Positions 33,971-42,546 of a stretch of 64,000 nucleotides of DNA are shown here, one piece after another. Under the pieces are notes generated by a model that saw only the letters and a list, made by a program, of their open reading frames with translations, was not told where the DNA came from and did no database searches. This stretch comes from DASVUC01 sp038237225 (GTDB lineage: Bacteria > Planctomycetota > Phycisphaerae > Tepidisphaerales > Tepidisphaeraceae): NCBI GenBank assembly GCA_038237225.1, contig JBBRYX010000005.1, positions 1-64,000 on the forward strand. The letters run 5' to 3'. The stretch's first letter is position 1. Each line of letters begins with the position of its first letter. A program made the position numbers and the translations under genes.

Positions 33971-35443
33971 ATGCTGCTTCACAAACTGCTGCGCCTCTGC
34001 GATCCACGGCTCGCGCTCACACATATCCCCGATGTCGAGATCACCGGGATCTGTGAAGACTCCCGGCGCGCCTGCCCCGGCTCGCTCTTTGTCGCACGAA
34101 CGGGCAAGAAAGCGGAAGGAGCTGAGTTTGTTGCCGAAGCGGCCTCGCGCGGCGCTGTCGCGGTGGTGACCGAGCAGAAGATCCCTCAATCCCCCCTGCC
34201 GCAGATCGTCATGGCGGATGTCGCCCGCGCCGTCTCTGTCCTCGCCAACCTCTACCATTGCTCCCCCGCCTCCCACATGTACACCTTCGGCGTGACCGGG
34301 ACCAACGGGAAGACGACGACCACGTACATTCTCCGTCACCTCCTGGGAAAATTCGGGATGCGCTGCGGAATGATCGGCACGGTTGAGATCGATGATGGCC
34401 GATCGCGCCGTGAGGCCGAGATGACGACGCCCGCCGCGTGTGACATCGCTGAGCTGCTCGGGACGATGCGCGACCGCGGCTGCCGGGCGGCCGTCATGGA
34501 AACTTCATCCCACGCCCTCGACCAAGGCAGAGTCGCGGGAGTGCCGTTCTCCGGCACAGCTTTCACCAACCTTACCGGCGATCACCTCGACTATCACGGC
34601 ACGATGGAGAACTATGCACTCGCCAAAGCGCGGCTGTTCGCGGAACTCGATCCCGAAGCGGTGGCGGTGGTGAATGATGACAGCAAATGGGCGGATCGCA
34701 TGATTCAGGATTGTCCATCGCGGGTGATCCGGTTCGGTTCGAGCAAGCGTGCGGACTATCGTGCTCGCGACATCGAGATCACCGCGGAGGGGACTCACTT
34801 CCAGCTCTGCACGCCGGATGGGAAGGCTGACGTTCAGATGCAGCTGATCGGGAAGCACAACATCGAGAACGTGCTGGCCGCTGCTGCTCTGGTCGGCGAA
34901 GTCTGTGCCATGAGCGTGAATCAGATCGCGCTGGCTTTGAGGGATGCTACCGGCGCTCCCGGTCGACTGGAGCCCGTCCGCGCGGGGCAGCCTTTCTCAG
35001 TCTTAGTCGACTACGCGCATACGGACGATGCACTCGACAACGTGCTGAGCGCATTGAAACCCCTGACCAAGAACCGCCTGCGCGTTCTCTTCGGATGCGG
35101 CGGCGATCGCGATCGCACCAAGCGGCCGCGCATGGCCAAGGTGGCCGAGAAATACGCGGATGCGCTTTACGTCACCAGCGACAATCCCCGCACCGAACGC
35201 CCGCAGACCATCATCGACGAGATCCTCACAGGCTTCACTCGCTCCGGGAAAACGCTGCGGATCGAGTCGGATCGTCGAATTGCCATCGAGCAGATCATCA
35301 TGGAAGCCGAGCCGGGCGATGTGATTCTCCTGGCGGGCAAGGGCCATGAGAAGTACCAGATTCTTGGGACGGAGAAGCACCATTTTGATGATGTGGAGGA
35401 AGCGCATCGCGTGATTAGTCGGAAGCTGGCCGCGGCGGCGTGA
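33971..35443 (+). CDS. murE: UDP-MurNAc-tripeptide synthetase MurE
   Basis: 490 residues from the ATG at 33971 (MLLHKLLRLC); the frame extends upstream without conserved sequence. ATP-binding FGVTGTNGKTTTTYI (106-120), the METSSHALDQGRV segment, and DNPRTE (404-409). DNPR marks enzymes that add meso-diaminopimelate rather than lysine to UDP-MurNAc-L-Ala-D-Glu. The C-terminal LLAGKGHEKYQ is also typical. It works in the cytoplasm in peptidoglycan precursor synthesis and heads a murE-murF-mraY cluster. Its presence supports a peptidoglycan-making planctomycete. Confidence 0.97.
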   Translation: MLLHKLLRLCDPRLALTHIPDVEITGICEDSRRACPGSLFVARTGKKAEGAEFVAEAASRGAVAVVTEQKIPQSPLPQIVMADVARAVSVLANLYHCSPASHMYTFGVTGTNGKTTTTYILRHLLGKFGMRCGMIGTVEIDDGRSRREAEMTTPAACDIAELLGTMRDRGCRAAVMETSSHALDQGRVAGVPFSGTAFTNLTGDHLDYHGTMENYALAKARLFAELDPEAVAVVNDDSKWADRMIQDCPSRVIRFGSSKRADYRARDIEITAEGTHFQLCTPDGKADVQMQLIGKHNIENVLAAAALVGEVCAMSVNQIALALRDATGAPGRLEPVRAGQPFSVLVDYAHTDDALDNVLSALKPLTKNRLRVLFGCGGDRDRTKRPRMAKVAEKYADALYVTSDNPRTERPQTIIDEILTGFTRSGKTLRIESDRRIAIEQIIMEAEPGDVILLAGKGHEKYQILGTEKHHFDDVEEAHRVISRKLAAAA

Positions 35444-35450
35444 TGGTCCT

Positions 35451-35510
35451 GTAGTGCGGGCATCTTGCCCGTGTTCAAGTCGCAAACATGGGCAGGATGC
35501 CCATGCTGCG
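35451..35510. repeat. Double palindromic element between murE and murF
   Basis: CGGGCA-TCT-TGCCCG (35457-35471) and ATGGGCA-GGA-TGCCCAT (35488-35504) are two perfect short hairpins that are also largely complementary to each other, so a longer stem can form. They lie just after the murE stop and overlap the upstream extension of the murF frame. A related ACGGGCAGGATTACCCGT lies at 36933-36950, between murF and mraY. Confidence 0.65.
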
Positions 35511-35533
35511 GGAGAGACAAGCAAGGATGCACT

Positions 35534-36925
35534 GTGAAGCCGTTAACGATTCAACAGATCTGTCAGATCACACTCGGCAAAGTTCTCACTCCCATCCCCG
35601 ACAACGCATCGCTCGTCGAAACCATCTGCACCGACAGCCGTACGATGGAGCCCCGGTCGCTCTTCGTCGCCGTCAAAGGCGATACTCACGACGGGCATGA
35701 CAAACTCAAGCAGGCAGCCGCGGGCGGAGCTGTCGCCGCGCTGGTTGAAAACGCGCCTTCCTCTCCACCGCTAAATCTTTATCTGATCCAGGTTCCCCAT
35801 ACCCGGCGGGCGATGGGGATGCTGGCCACGCATATGCGTCAGACACTGAAGTCCACGGTCATCGTCATCGGCGGCTCGAATGGAAAAACATCCACCAAGT
35901 ATCTCCTCCACTCTGTCCTGAAGACCAAGCTCAAAGGCTCCATCTCCCCGAAGAGCTTCAACAACGACATCGGCGTCCCTCTCGCCATCTTCCCGGCTAA
36001 TCCACTGGATGATTACCTCGTCCTGGAGATCGGCACCAATCACCCCGGCGAAGTGCAAACGCTCTCCGAGCTCGCTCAACCCAACATCGCCATCATCACC
36101 AGCATTGGCGCTGAACATCTTGAAGGACTGGGCGATCTCGATGGCGTCAGAAAGGAAGAGGCCTCCATCATCGCGGGGCTGGATCCCGCAGGAACGCTTA
36201 TCGTCAACGGGGATGACCAAAAGCTCCTCTCCCTGATCTCATCTTTCCCCGGAACCACCATCACTTTTGGATTGGAAGATCACAACGACCTCCGCGCTGG
36301 CGACATCCAATGCACCGAAGACGGTGTCGCGTTTACGCTGAACGATTGCGACGAGCGGATCTTCATCCCGCAACTTGGAAAGCACGTCGCGTCCAATGCG
36401 CTGGCGGTCATCGCCGCGGCGCGGCAGATGCGCATGAACGATGAAGCGATCATCGACGCCCTGTCCCGCGCTCACGCTCCAGAGATGCGCCTCCAAATCG
36501 AAAAAGTGCGCGGCCTCACGCTCATCAATGATACTTACAACGCGAACCCCGCTTCGACTCGCGCCGCGCTGGAAACTCTCGCCGCCCTTCCCGCGGATAA
36601 ACGTCGCATTGCGATTCTGGGCGACATGAGAGAGCTCGGCCTCCAAACGGAACGTTATCATAAAGAAACCGGCACCTTTGCCGCACATTCCAACCTCGAC
36701 GTCTTGATCTGCGTTGGCCAGAACGCGAAACTCATCGCGGAAGCTGCTGAGGAGGCAGGGATGCCGAAGCAGAACATTCAGCAGTTCGCCGACAGCCCCG
36801 CCGCCGCCCGATCGGTGCCCAAGACGCTGAAGAAGGGCGACCTCGTTCTGTTCAAAGCCTCTCGAACCGTCCAACTTGAAACTGTTGTGAACGCCGTCAT
36901 TGGAAAGCAAACATTGGTGTCTTAA
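35534..36925 (+). CDS. murF: UDP-MurNAc-tripeptide:D-Ala-D-Ala ligase MurF
   Basis: 463 residues from a GTG at 35534 with AAGGA 6 nt upstream; the longer frame would run through the palindromic element. IGGSNGKTSTKYLL (112-125) is the ATP site, then SFNNDIGVPLAIF, ITSIGAEHLEGLG and LINDTYNANPASTRAALETL, all standard for MurF, which completes the UDP-MurNAc-pentapeptide with D-Ala-D-Ala. It follows murE by 90 bp and precedes mraY by 41 bp on the same strand. Confidence 0.96.
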   Translation: MKPLTIQQICQITLGKVLTPIPDNASLVETICTDSRTMEPRSLFVAVKGDTHDGHDKLKQAAAGGAVAALVENAPSSPPLNLYLIQVPHTRRAMGMLATHMRQTLKSTVIVIGGSNGKTSTKYLLHSVLKTKLKGSISPKSFNNDIGVPLAIFPANPLDDYLVLEIGTNHPGEVQTLSELAQPNIAIITSIGAEHLEGLGDLDGVRKEEASIIAGLDPAGTLIVNGDDQKLLSLISSFPGTTITFGLEDHNDLRAGDIQCTEDGVAFTLNDCDERIFIPQLGKHVASNALAVIAAARQMRMNDEAIIDALSRAHAPEMRLQIEKVRGLTLINDTYNANPASTRAALETLAALPADKRRIAILGDMRELGLQTERYHKETGTFAAHSNLDVLICVGQNAKLIAEAAEEAGMPKQNIQQFADSPAAARSVPKTLKKGDLVLFKASRTVQLETVVNAVIGKQTLVS

Positions 36926-36966
36926 CCGCAGCACGGGCAGGATTACCCGTGATACGAAATGCAGCG

Positions 36967-38109
36967 ATGCTCTACTGGCTCATTAAATCCAACCTCGCCT
37001 GGCTCGAAGATCATCACCTCGGCTTTCTCCGCGTCTTCACCTTCGTCACTTTCCAAGCCGTCATCGCCATTCTCATCAGCTTCGTTCTGTCGGTCATGAT
37101 GGGCCCCAAAGTCATCGCCTGGCTTCGCCGGCACAAACTGGGCGACACCAGCAAATTCGATCAGGCGGAGATGGATTGCATCATGGAATCCAAGCAAGGC
37201 ACCCCAACCATGGGCGGCCTGCTGATCATCGGCGCGATCACCCTGACCACCCTCCTGCTCGCAAACCTGCACAACTTCTACGTTCTCATGGCTCTTGTCT
37301 GTCTGCTGGGACTCGGCGCGATCGGCGCCGTTGATGATTGGCTGAAGCTCACGGCCGGGCGGCGCAGTGGAAGCCGGCAAGGCTTGGAGGGAGCCGAGAA
37401 ACTCGCCTGTCAGATTGGACTCGCCGTCGTCCTCTCATTCTTCATCTACCGTCACGGGAAAGATGTCCCGGTCACGCACGCGCTTTTCATTCCCTTCCTG
37501 AAGGATCCCCTCTTCACGATGGGCGTGATTTCATTCGTCCTCTTCAGCGCGTTCGTCATCGTCGCGTTCTCCAATGCCGTGAACTTGAGCGATGGATTGG
37601 ACGGCCTTGCCGGCGGCTGCATGTCGATCGTCTCGTTTGCGTTCCTGCTCCTCGCGTTGCTCGCGGGAATTCCTCAGCTCGCGCACTTTCTCTTCCTGCC
37701 TTCGGTCCCCACCAGCGATCAGATGGCCGTCCTGAGCGGCGCCATGCTAGGCGCGTGCCTTGGCTTTCTCTGGTTCAACTGCAATCCCGCCAAAGTCTTC
37801 ATGGGCGACACCGGATCCTTAGCCCTGGGCGGCTTGATCGCCTACATCTCGATCATCATCCGGCACGAGTTTACCCTCGTTCTCATCGGCGGTGTTTTCG
37901 TTGCCGAAGCGGTCAGCGTGCTCGTGCAGCGCTACTACTTCAAGTACACGCGAATCCGTTACGGCGAGGGCAAACGCATCTTCCTGATGGCCCCCATCCA
38001 CCACCATTTCCAGCGAAAAGGATGGACGGAGCAGCAAGTGGTTGTCCGCTTCTGGTTGATCGGAGCAATGCTTGCCGCCATGGCGCTGGCGACTGTGAAG
38101 CTCCGCTAA
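36967..38109 (+). CDS. mraY: Phospho-MurNAc-pentapeptide transferase MraY
   Basis: 380 residues from MLYWLIKSNLAWL; a GTG at 36949 would add six residues. About ten membrane helices. Catalytic and conserved loops: GTPTMGGLLI, GAVDDWLKL, NAVNLSDGLDGLAGG (catalytic aspartates), FMGDTGSLALGG and MAPIHHHFQRKGW, the HHH motif of the last loop. It makes lipid I from UDP-MurNAc-pentapeptide and undecaprenyl phosphate. It is the last gene of the murE-murF-mraY run; the usual following murD/ftsW genes are absent. Its stop overlaps by 4 bp with the convergent phosphofructokinase gene. Confidence 0.97.
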   Translation: MLYWLIKSNLAWLEDHHLGFLRVFTFVTFQAVIAILISFVLSVMMGPKVIAWLRRHKLGDTSKFDQAEMDCIMESKQGTPTMGGLLIIGAITLTTLLLANLHNFYVLMALVCLLGLGAIGAVDDWLKLTAGRRSGSRQGLEGAEKLACQIGLAVVLSFFIYRHGKDVPVTHALFIPFLKDPLFTMGVISFVLFSAFVIVAFSNAVNLSDGLDGLAGGCMSIVSFAFLLLALLAGIPQLAHFLFLPSVPTSDQMAVLSGAMLGACLGFLWFNCNPAKVFMGDTGSLALGGLIAYISIIIRHEFTLVLIGGVFVAEAVSVLVQRYYFKYTRIRYGEGKRIFLMAPIHHHFQRKGWTEQQVVVRFWLIGAMLAAMALATVKLR

Positions 38110-39317
38110 CCCCGGGGTTTCGCCTTCTTAATGGTCAGCGTGGCGTAATTCGGAAGCTCACCCACAAGCGGCGCGGCGTATTTGTAAAACGCTTTGGTCA
38201 CGAACATACCACTTGAGTCGATGAATTGATCATCCATTGGCCGGGCGTTGATCGCAACTTTCTCAAGGGGAATCGTTCCATAATTTACCGCGTATTTGGC
38301 GCCCTTGGCGCGTTGGAGGGTCACCATCACGCCGCCGATCCCGCTCGTGGCAAGGCGGACTGCTTCCTTACCGCAGTTGTATGCCTCGTCAAAATCCAGT
38401 TTCACCGCACGATCCGCGGCACACATCTGAAGCGACTCGGTCACCTGAAACTCGCCGCGCCAACCGAACGTGTTCGTGACCATGCGGTGGAGCATCATCG
38501 CGGCGCTGGTGCCGCCGGCGGCGCCAAATTCCGTGTTGTTGAACTTATCGGTGGTGCGAGAGGCGGAAACCGGGGTTCCATCCGCATCGCTGATGCCTTC
38601 GCCGCAGACGACGGAGCAGAAACCGTATTTCTTGTATGCCGTCTGACAGGCATCGAGAAATTTCTGTTCCTCGAACGGGCGCTCGGGCATCAGGATGATG
38701 TGAGGGGCATCTTCGGGCCGGATCTTCGCAAGCGCCGCCGCCGCCGGAAGCCAACCCGCGCTGCGACCGACGGTTTGGAACACCGTGAACGGATCGACGC
38801 GCTGCATATCGCGGGCAAGCATTCCCGCTTGGAGAACGCTCAGCGCCACGTACCGCGCGGCGGAAGGATATCCCGGCGTGTGGTCGACGCCGAAGAGATC
38901 ATTGTCCACCGTCTTCGGCACGCCGACGCCAATCATGTCATACTCGATCGAGCGGGCATATTCGGTGACGCGATGAATGGTGTCCATCGTGTCGTTGCCG
39001 CCGATCATGAACAGAAAGCGGATGTCGTACTTTTTCAGCGTTTTCAGGATCGGCTCAAAGTCGCGCTCTTCCAGCTTGTGGCGGGATGAGCCTAAGGCGC
39101 TGGAAGGCGTGGTTCGCAGTCCCATCAAAGTCTGCGCCGACTCCTTCGAGAGGTCGAGCAGAAACTCGCCGAGCACGCCTTCAATGCCGAATCGCATTCC
39201 GAAAATGCGACGGATGTGTCTGCTTTCCCGCGCAGCGTTGACAATGCCTGCGAGGGACGCGTTAATAACGCAGGTCGGTCCGCCGGACTGACCGACGAGA
39301 GCATTCCCTTGTAGCAT
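38106..39317 (-). CDS. 6-phosphofructokinase, probably PPi-dependent
   Basis: 403 residues. N-terminal VGQSGGPTCVINAS (8-21), MIGGNDTMDTIH (104-115) and VGVPKTVDND (131-140). The lysine in PKTVDND replaces the glycine of ATP-dependent enzymes and is the marker of PPi-using enzymes; GGND in place of GGDG agrees. PFRTVFQTVGRSAGW-like and MPERPF segments follow. It catalyses fructose 6-phosphate to fructose 1,6-bisphosphate, reversibly if PPi-dependent. ATP use by some relatives cannot be excluded. It stands alone, convergent with mraY. Confidence 0.85.
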   Translation of the reverse strand: MLQGNALVGQSGGPTCVINASLAGIVNAARESRHIRRIFGMRFGIEGVLGEFLLDLSKESAQTLMGLRTTPSSALGSSRHKLEERDFEPILKTLKKYDIRFLFMIGGNDTMDTIHRVTEYARSIEYDMIGVGVPKTVDNDLFGVDHTPGYPSAARYVALSVLQAGMLARDMQRVDPFTVFQTVGRSAGWLPAAAALAKIRPEDAPHIILMPERPFEEQKFLDACQTAYKKYGFCSVVCGEGISDADGTPVSASRTTDKFNNTEFGAAGGTSAAMMLHRMVTNTFGWRGEFQVTESLQMCAADRAVKLDFDEAYNCGKEAVRLATSGIGGVMVTLQRAKGAKYAVNYGTIPLEKVAINARPMDDQFIDSSGMFVTKAFYKYAAPLVGELPNYATLTIKKAKPRG

Positions 39318-39498
39318 GCGCAGGTCCTATCAGGAGTTAAGGATTTTCCCACAACCGCTGAGGGAGGCGGGTTGAAGAGGAATTTGGGAATTAATCGCCC
39401 AAAAAGCTTGTAATCGAGGGGGGCGGGCGTGTACAGTGTCACCTAAATAACAACTGTGTTTTTATTTGGCAAGGCAGTCGAATCCGTTGAAAGCTGGG

Positions 39499-40293
39499 AT
39501 GACGCAGAAACCGGTACTTTATCTGGGAGATACCTCCCTCGAAACCGCGGCGAGGTACTTGGCGGGGTTGCTCACCTTGAGCGATTTGGGATTTGACTAC
39601 GTTCCGAGCGATGAGAATTTGAACGGCCAGCAGCTAACCGGGCGGAAGCTGTTTGTGCTCAGTGATTATCCCGCTGCGCGCATGAGCGAGCGTAAGCAGT
39701 TGGAGATCGTCCGGCAGGTCGAGTTGGGGGCAGGCCTGCTCATGATCGGCGGCTGGGAATCGTTCTGGGGTCAGGACGGCAAGTGGGGTGGAACGCCCAT
39801 CGGCAGCATCCTGCCGGTTCATATTGCCAAACATGATGACCGCATGAACTGCGACCAGCCCGCGCTCGTGCGATGCGTGGCGGAGCATCCGATTTGCGGC
39901 ACGCTCCCGTGGGACAGCCGGCCCCCGATGATCGGTGGATTCAATCGGCTGACCGCGAAGGATGATGCCACCGTCGTTCTGGAAGTTGAGCGATTCGCGG
40001 CTCAGAACAAAAACGACAGCATGAAGTTCGCGTCCCTCGATCGGCATCCCCTGCTCGTGGTGGGAGCGCTTGGGAGAGGACGCACCGCGGCGCTCGCGAC
40101 GGATCTGGCGCCCCATTGGGTGGGTGGGCTGGTGGACTGGGGCACCGGCCCGCGCGTGATCACGCACACGCCGGAGACAATCGAGGTTGGCGAGTATTAC
40201 GCTCAGTTCGTTCAGAACCTGGTGAATTGGACTGCGGCGATAAAGATCGCTTCGACGCCGACTTCCTCGTCAATGGCAACAGCACCACGCTAG
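39499..40293 (+). CDS. Class I glutamine-amidotransferase-like protein
   Basis: 264 residues from the ATG at 39499; the frame opens at a TTG 33 bp upstream. MTQKPVLYLGDTSLETAARY, FVLSDYPAARMSERKQLEIV, GAGLLMIGGWESFWGQDGKW and HPLLVVGALGRGRTAALATD fit the large glutamine-amidotransferase-like superfamily seen in ThuA and similar planctomycete proteins. No catalytic Cys-His-Glu triad is evident, so it may not be an amidotransferase. The next gene, a PIG-L deacetylase, follows on the same strand after 110 bp and may form an operon with it. Confidence 0.7.
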   Translation: MTQKPVLYLGDTSLETAARYLAGLLTLSDLGFDYVPSDENLNGQQLTGRKLFVLSDYPAARMSERKQLEIVRQVELGAGLLMIGGWESFWGQDGKWGGTPIGSILPVHIAKHDDRMNCDQPALVRCVAEHPICGTLPWDSRPPMIGGFNRLTAKDDATVVLEVERFAAQNKNDSMKFASLDRHPLLVVGALGRGRTAALATDLAPHWVGGLVDWGTGPRVITHTPETIEVGEYYAQFVQNLVNWTAAIKIASTPTSSSMATAPR

Positions 40294-40403
40294 AGAACCC
40301 CTTCTGATTGAGGTATCGTCTTCGCATTATTGAGCTGCGGGGCTCGCCCCGCGCGCCCACTGGCACTCGCGAGATCATCACGCAGAGCGCGCAGGGACCC
40401 TTT

Positions 40404-41222
40404 ATGAGCACACTTGGTTTCAAGTTCACTCGACTGACGAATGGAAAGAAGGAACGCCCGAATAGTCTCCAGTCTGCTTTCGGCATGGAGGCGCAACGTG
40501 AGTCGTGGCTCTTCGTCAGCCCGCACGATGATGATGTGCCGCTCGGCGGCGGGTTGTGGATGCAGGCCGCGGCGCAGGCGGGGGTGGACATCAATGTGCT
40601 GGTTGTTACGGATGGATCCATGGGCTACTGCACGCTGGCGCAGCGGGATTCCATCTCCGAGATCCGCCGGAAGGAAACCTACGAGGCATACCAGATCCTC
40701 GGCGTCGCTCGCGAGAAGATTCAATACATTGGCTACCCCGACGGCGGCCTGTACACATGGTGTGGCCGGCGCAAGGCAAAGCCCGGGGAGCCTGCGATTG
40801 AGGGCTATGTCGGCTTGAGCAATGCGTTCACGTATCACCTGCGGAAGATCAAGCCGCAGCGCGTGTTTGTGCCCACCCTTGCCGATCTGCATCCGGATCA
40901 TCAGATCACGAACAACGAGTTGATGATTTGTCTCTTTCACGCCGCCGGAACCATTTGGCCGGAGCTGGGTGCGCCGCTGGCTGAAGCTCCGAAAGCTTAT
41001 GAGTTGGCGGTGTACTGCGATTATCCGCAGCCACCGCAACTGGAGTTGCGGGCGGAACTGGCAGCGTTCGAAAGGAAGCTGGCTTCGATCGCGGCGTATC
41101 GATCGCAAACTCAGATCGCAAAGCTGGTGGAAATTATCCGCGAGGCCGGCGCATACGAATATCTGCGCGAGCTGAATTTTCGGTTCTACTCACCCTCGAA
41201 TTATCGCGCGATGTTCGAATGA
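40404..41222 (+). CDS. PIG-L family deacetylase
   Basis: 272 residues from the ATG at 40404 (AGGGA upstream). FVSPHDDDVPLGGGLWM (37-53) is the zinc and catalytic motif PHxDD of LmbE/PIG-L N-acetylglucosaminyl deacetylases, and PTLADLHPDHQITN carries the second HPDH zinc site. TDGSMGYC and RRKETYEAYQILGV are also family features. It removes acetyl groups from an N-acetyl-sugar, but the substrate is not predictable. The ORF opens 96 bp further upstream without conserved residues. Confidence 0.87.
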   Translation: MSTLGFKFTRLTNGKKERPNSLQSAFGMEAQRESWLFVSPHDDDVPLGGGLWMQAAAQAGVDINVLVVTDGSMGYCTLAQRDSISEIRRKETYEAYQILGVAREKIQYIGYPDGGLYTWCGRRKAKPGEPAIEGYVGLSNAFTYHLRKIKPQRVFVPTLADLHPDHQITNNELMICLFHAAGTIWPELGAPLAEAPKAYELAVYCDYPQPPQLELRAELAAFERKLASIAAYRSQTQIAKLVEIIREAGAYEYLRELNFRFYSPSNYRAMFE

Positions 41223-41240
41223 AGTTGACCGAGCGACGCC

Positions 41241-41426
41241 CTATTCCTGCCCGGACCCCTCGTCTGCATCGCCATCGCGATCAACGACGGGAACTTGATA
41301 GCGTCCGGTGAGCCAGCGGTTGAGGTCCACGAGCTTGCATCGATCAGAGCAGAACGGGAAGTCCGGCGGCCGCGGCTCATCAGGTCCTGGGTCGGCGAAA
41401 GACTTTTTGCAGATTGGGCAGATCAT
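41241..41426 (-). CDS. yacG: DNA gyrase inhibitor YacG (zinc protein)
   Basis: 61 residues with four zinc-binding cysteines: MICPICKKSF (C3, C6) and FPFCSDRCKLVDLNRWL (C26, C30). The length and the SDRCKLVDLNRWL signature are those of YacG, a small protein reported to inhibit DNA gyrase. The acidic C-terminus (DRDGDADEGSGQE) is variable in the family. It overlaps nothing and lies 1 bp from fmdB, at the end of the dnaJ-grpE-fmdB-yacG row. Confidence 0.88.
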   Translation of the reverse strand: MICPICKKSFADPGPDEPRPPDFPFCSDRCKLVDLNRWLTGRYQVPVVDRDGDADEGSGQE

Positions 41427-41427
41427 C

Positions 41428-41826
41428 TCACTTCTTCGAAGGCTTATCTGACTTGGATTTCGTTTCAGGTTTCGCCGTAGCCTCTGTTGCAGCGGGTTTG
41501 GCTTCGGTCGCGGGCTTCGCTTCGGTTGAAGGTTTGTTCTCGGTCGCGGACTTCGCGTCGCCCTTCACGGCGTCACCCTTCGACTTCGCATCAGCGCCGC
41601 CGCTTTCGCCCGATTCGCTCTTGGCTTTGTCCTTATAGGCTGAATCGCGATAATCGGTGATGTAGAAGCCGGAGCCCTTAAAGATCAAGCCAGCGCCGGT
41701 GCTGATCAGGCGCTTCACCTTCTTCTTCCCGCACTTTGGGCACTTCTTGATCGGCGCAGCCGACATCGATTGGAACTGCTCGAACTCGTGTTTACAGGCT
41801 TCGCAACGGTATTCGTAAGTCGGCAT
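41428..41826 (-). CDS. FmdB-family zinc ribbon protein
   Basis: 132 residues. The N-terminal MPTYEYRCEACKHEFEQFQS (C8, C11) and KKCPKCGKKKVKRLISTGAG (C29, C32) form the FmdB zinc ribbon, and GLIFKGSGFYITDYR closes the domain. From about residue 70 a low-complexity tail rich in K, A, E, S and T follows, as often in planctomycete members. FmdB was named as a putative regulator of formamidase genes; its actual role is uncertain. It lies between grpE and yacG. Confidence 0.9.
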   Translation of the reverse strand: MPTYEYRCEACKHEFEQFQSMSAAPIKKCPKCGKKKVKRLISTGAGLIFKGSGFYITDYRDSAYKDKAKSESGESGGADAKSKGDAVKGDAKSATENKPSTEAKPATEAKPAATEATAKPETKSKSDKPSKK

Positions 41827-41860
41827 AGCGCGGGCTTTTGAGTTTTAGGGTGTCGAAGGT

Positions 41861-42415
41861 TCAGGAAGAGCGGCTCACGGCCACCTGGGCCGGACGCAGC
41901 ACGCGGTCTTGCAGGCCATATCCTTTTTGCAGCAGTTGAAGCACCGTCGCCTCATCATACTGGTCACTCGGCTGCTGCATGAGCGCCTCGTGCATCTTCG
42001 GATCGAAGGGCGTTCCCGGCTCCGGCGCAATCACTTCCACGTTTTGTGACGCAAGCGTTCTGACGAGCTGATCATGAACGATCTGCATCCCCTTCAGCAG
42101 CGTTGTCACATCCGACTTCTCCGGGTCGACCTCGAGTGCCCGTTCAAAGTTGTCGAGAATTGGAAGCAGACTTTTGATCAAACTCGTGTTGGCAAACTGA
42201 ATCGCCTGCTGCTTGTCCTGCTCGAGGCGGCGCTGCGCGTTCTTAAAATCCGCGGACACGCGCGCGAGCTGCTGAAAAAGCCGATCGCGCTCCTCCTGTA
42301 ATTTCCGCAGGTCTGCGTCCAAGTCACCTGCCGGTTCGGCATCCCCGCGTTCGCGGGAATCCGCAGCCTCATCGTCTTGTAAACCTTGCTCTGTCCAGAT
42401 GTTGTCGTCGCTCAT
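41861..42415 (-). CDS. grpE: Nucleotide exchange factor GrpE
   Basis: 184 residues. An acidic disordered start (to about 30) is followed by a long coiled coil (LRKLQEERDRLFQQLARVSA, DFKNAQRRLEQDKQQAIQFA) and the beta domain with LLPILDNFERALE, GTPFDPKMHEALMQQPSD and VLQLLQKGYGLQDRVLRPAQ, all GrpE signatures. It releases ADP from DnaK. dnaK itself is not in the window. dnaJ lies just upstream on the same strand, 131 bp away. Confidence 0.96.
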   Translation of the reverse strand: MSDDNIWTEQGLQDDEAADSRERGDAEPAGDLDADLRKLQEERDRLFQQLARVSADFKNAQRRLEQDKQQAIQFANTSLIKSLLPILDNFERALEVDPEKSDVTTLLKGMQIVHDQLVRTLASQNVEVIAPEPGTPFDPKMHEALMQQPSDQYDEATVLQLLQKGYGLQDRVLRPAQVAVSRSS

Positions 42416-42546
42416 GGTGGTCCTTTAGATTACGAATCGCGATGAAAGCGCGGCACGGGCACCCTAGCATCGGCAAATGGCGTGCCCCGTTGGGCGGGGC
42501 CTCATGAGCCGTCTTTGGGATGACGCTCGGAAGAAAACGCTCACCT

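Noticed and set aside
38226..39089. A 287-codon plus-strand ORF
   Set aside because: Antisense to the phosphofructokinase gene, which has all family motifs.
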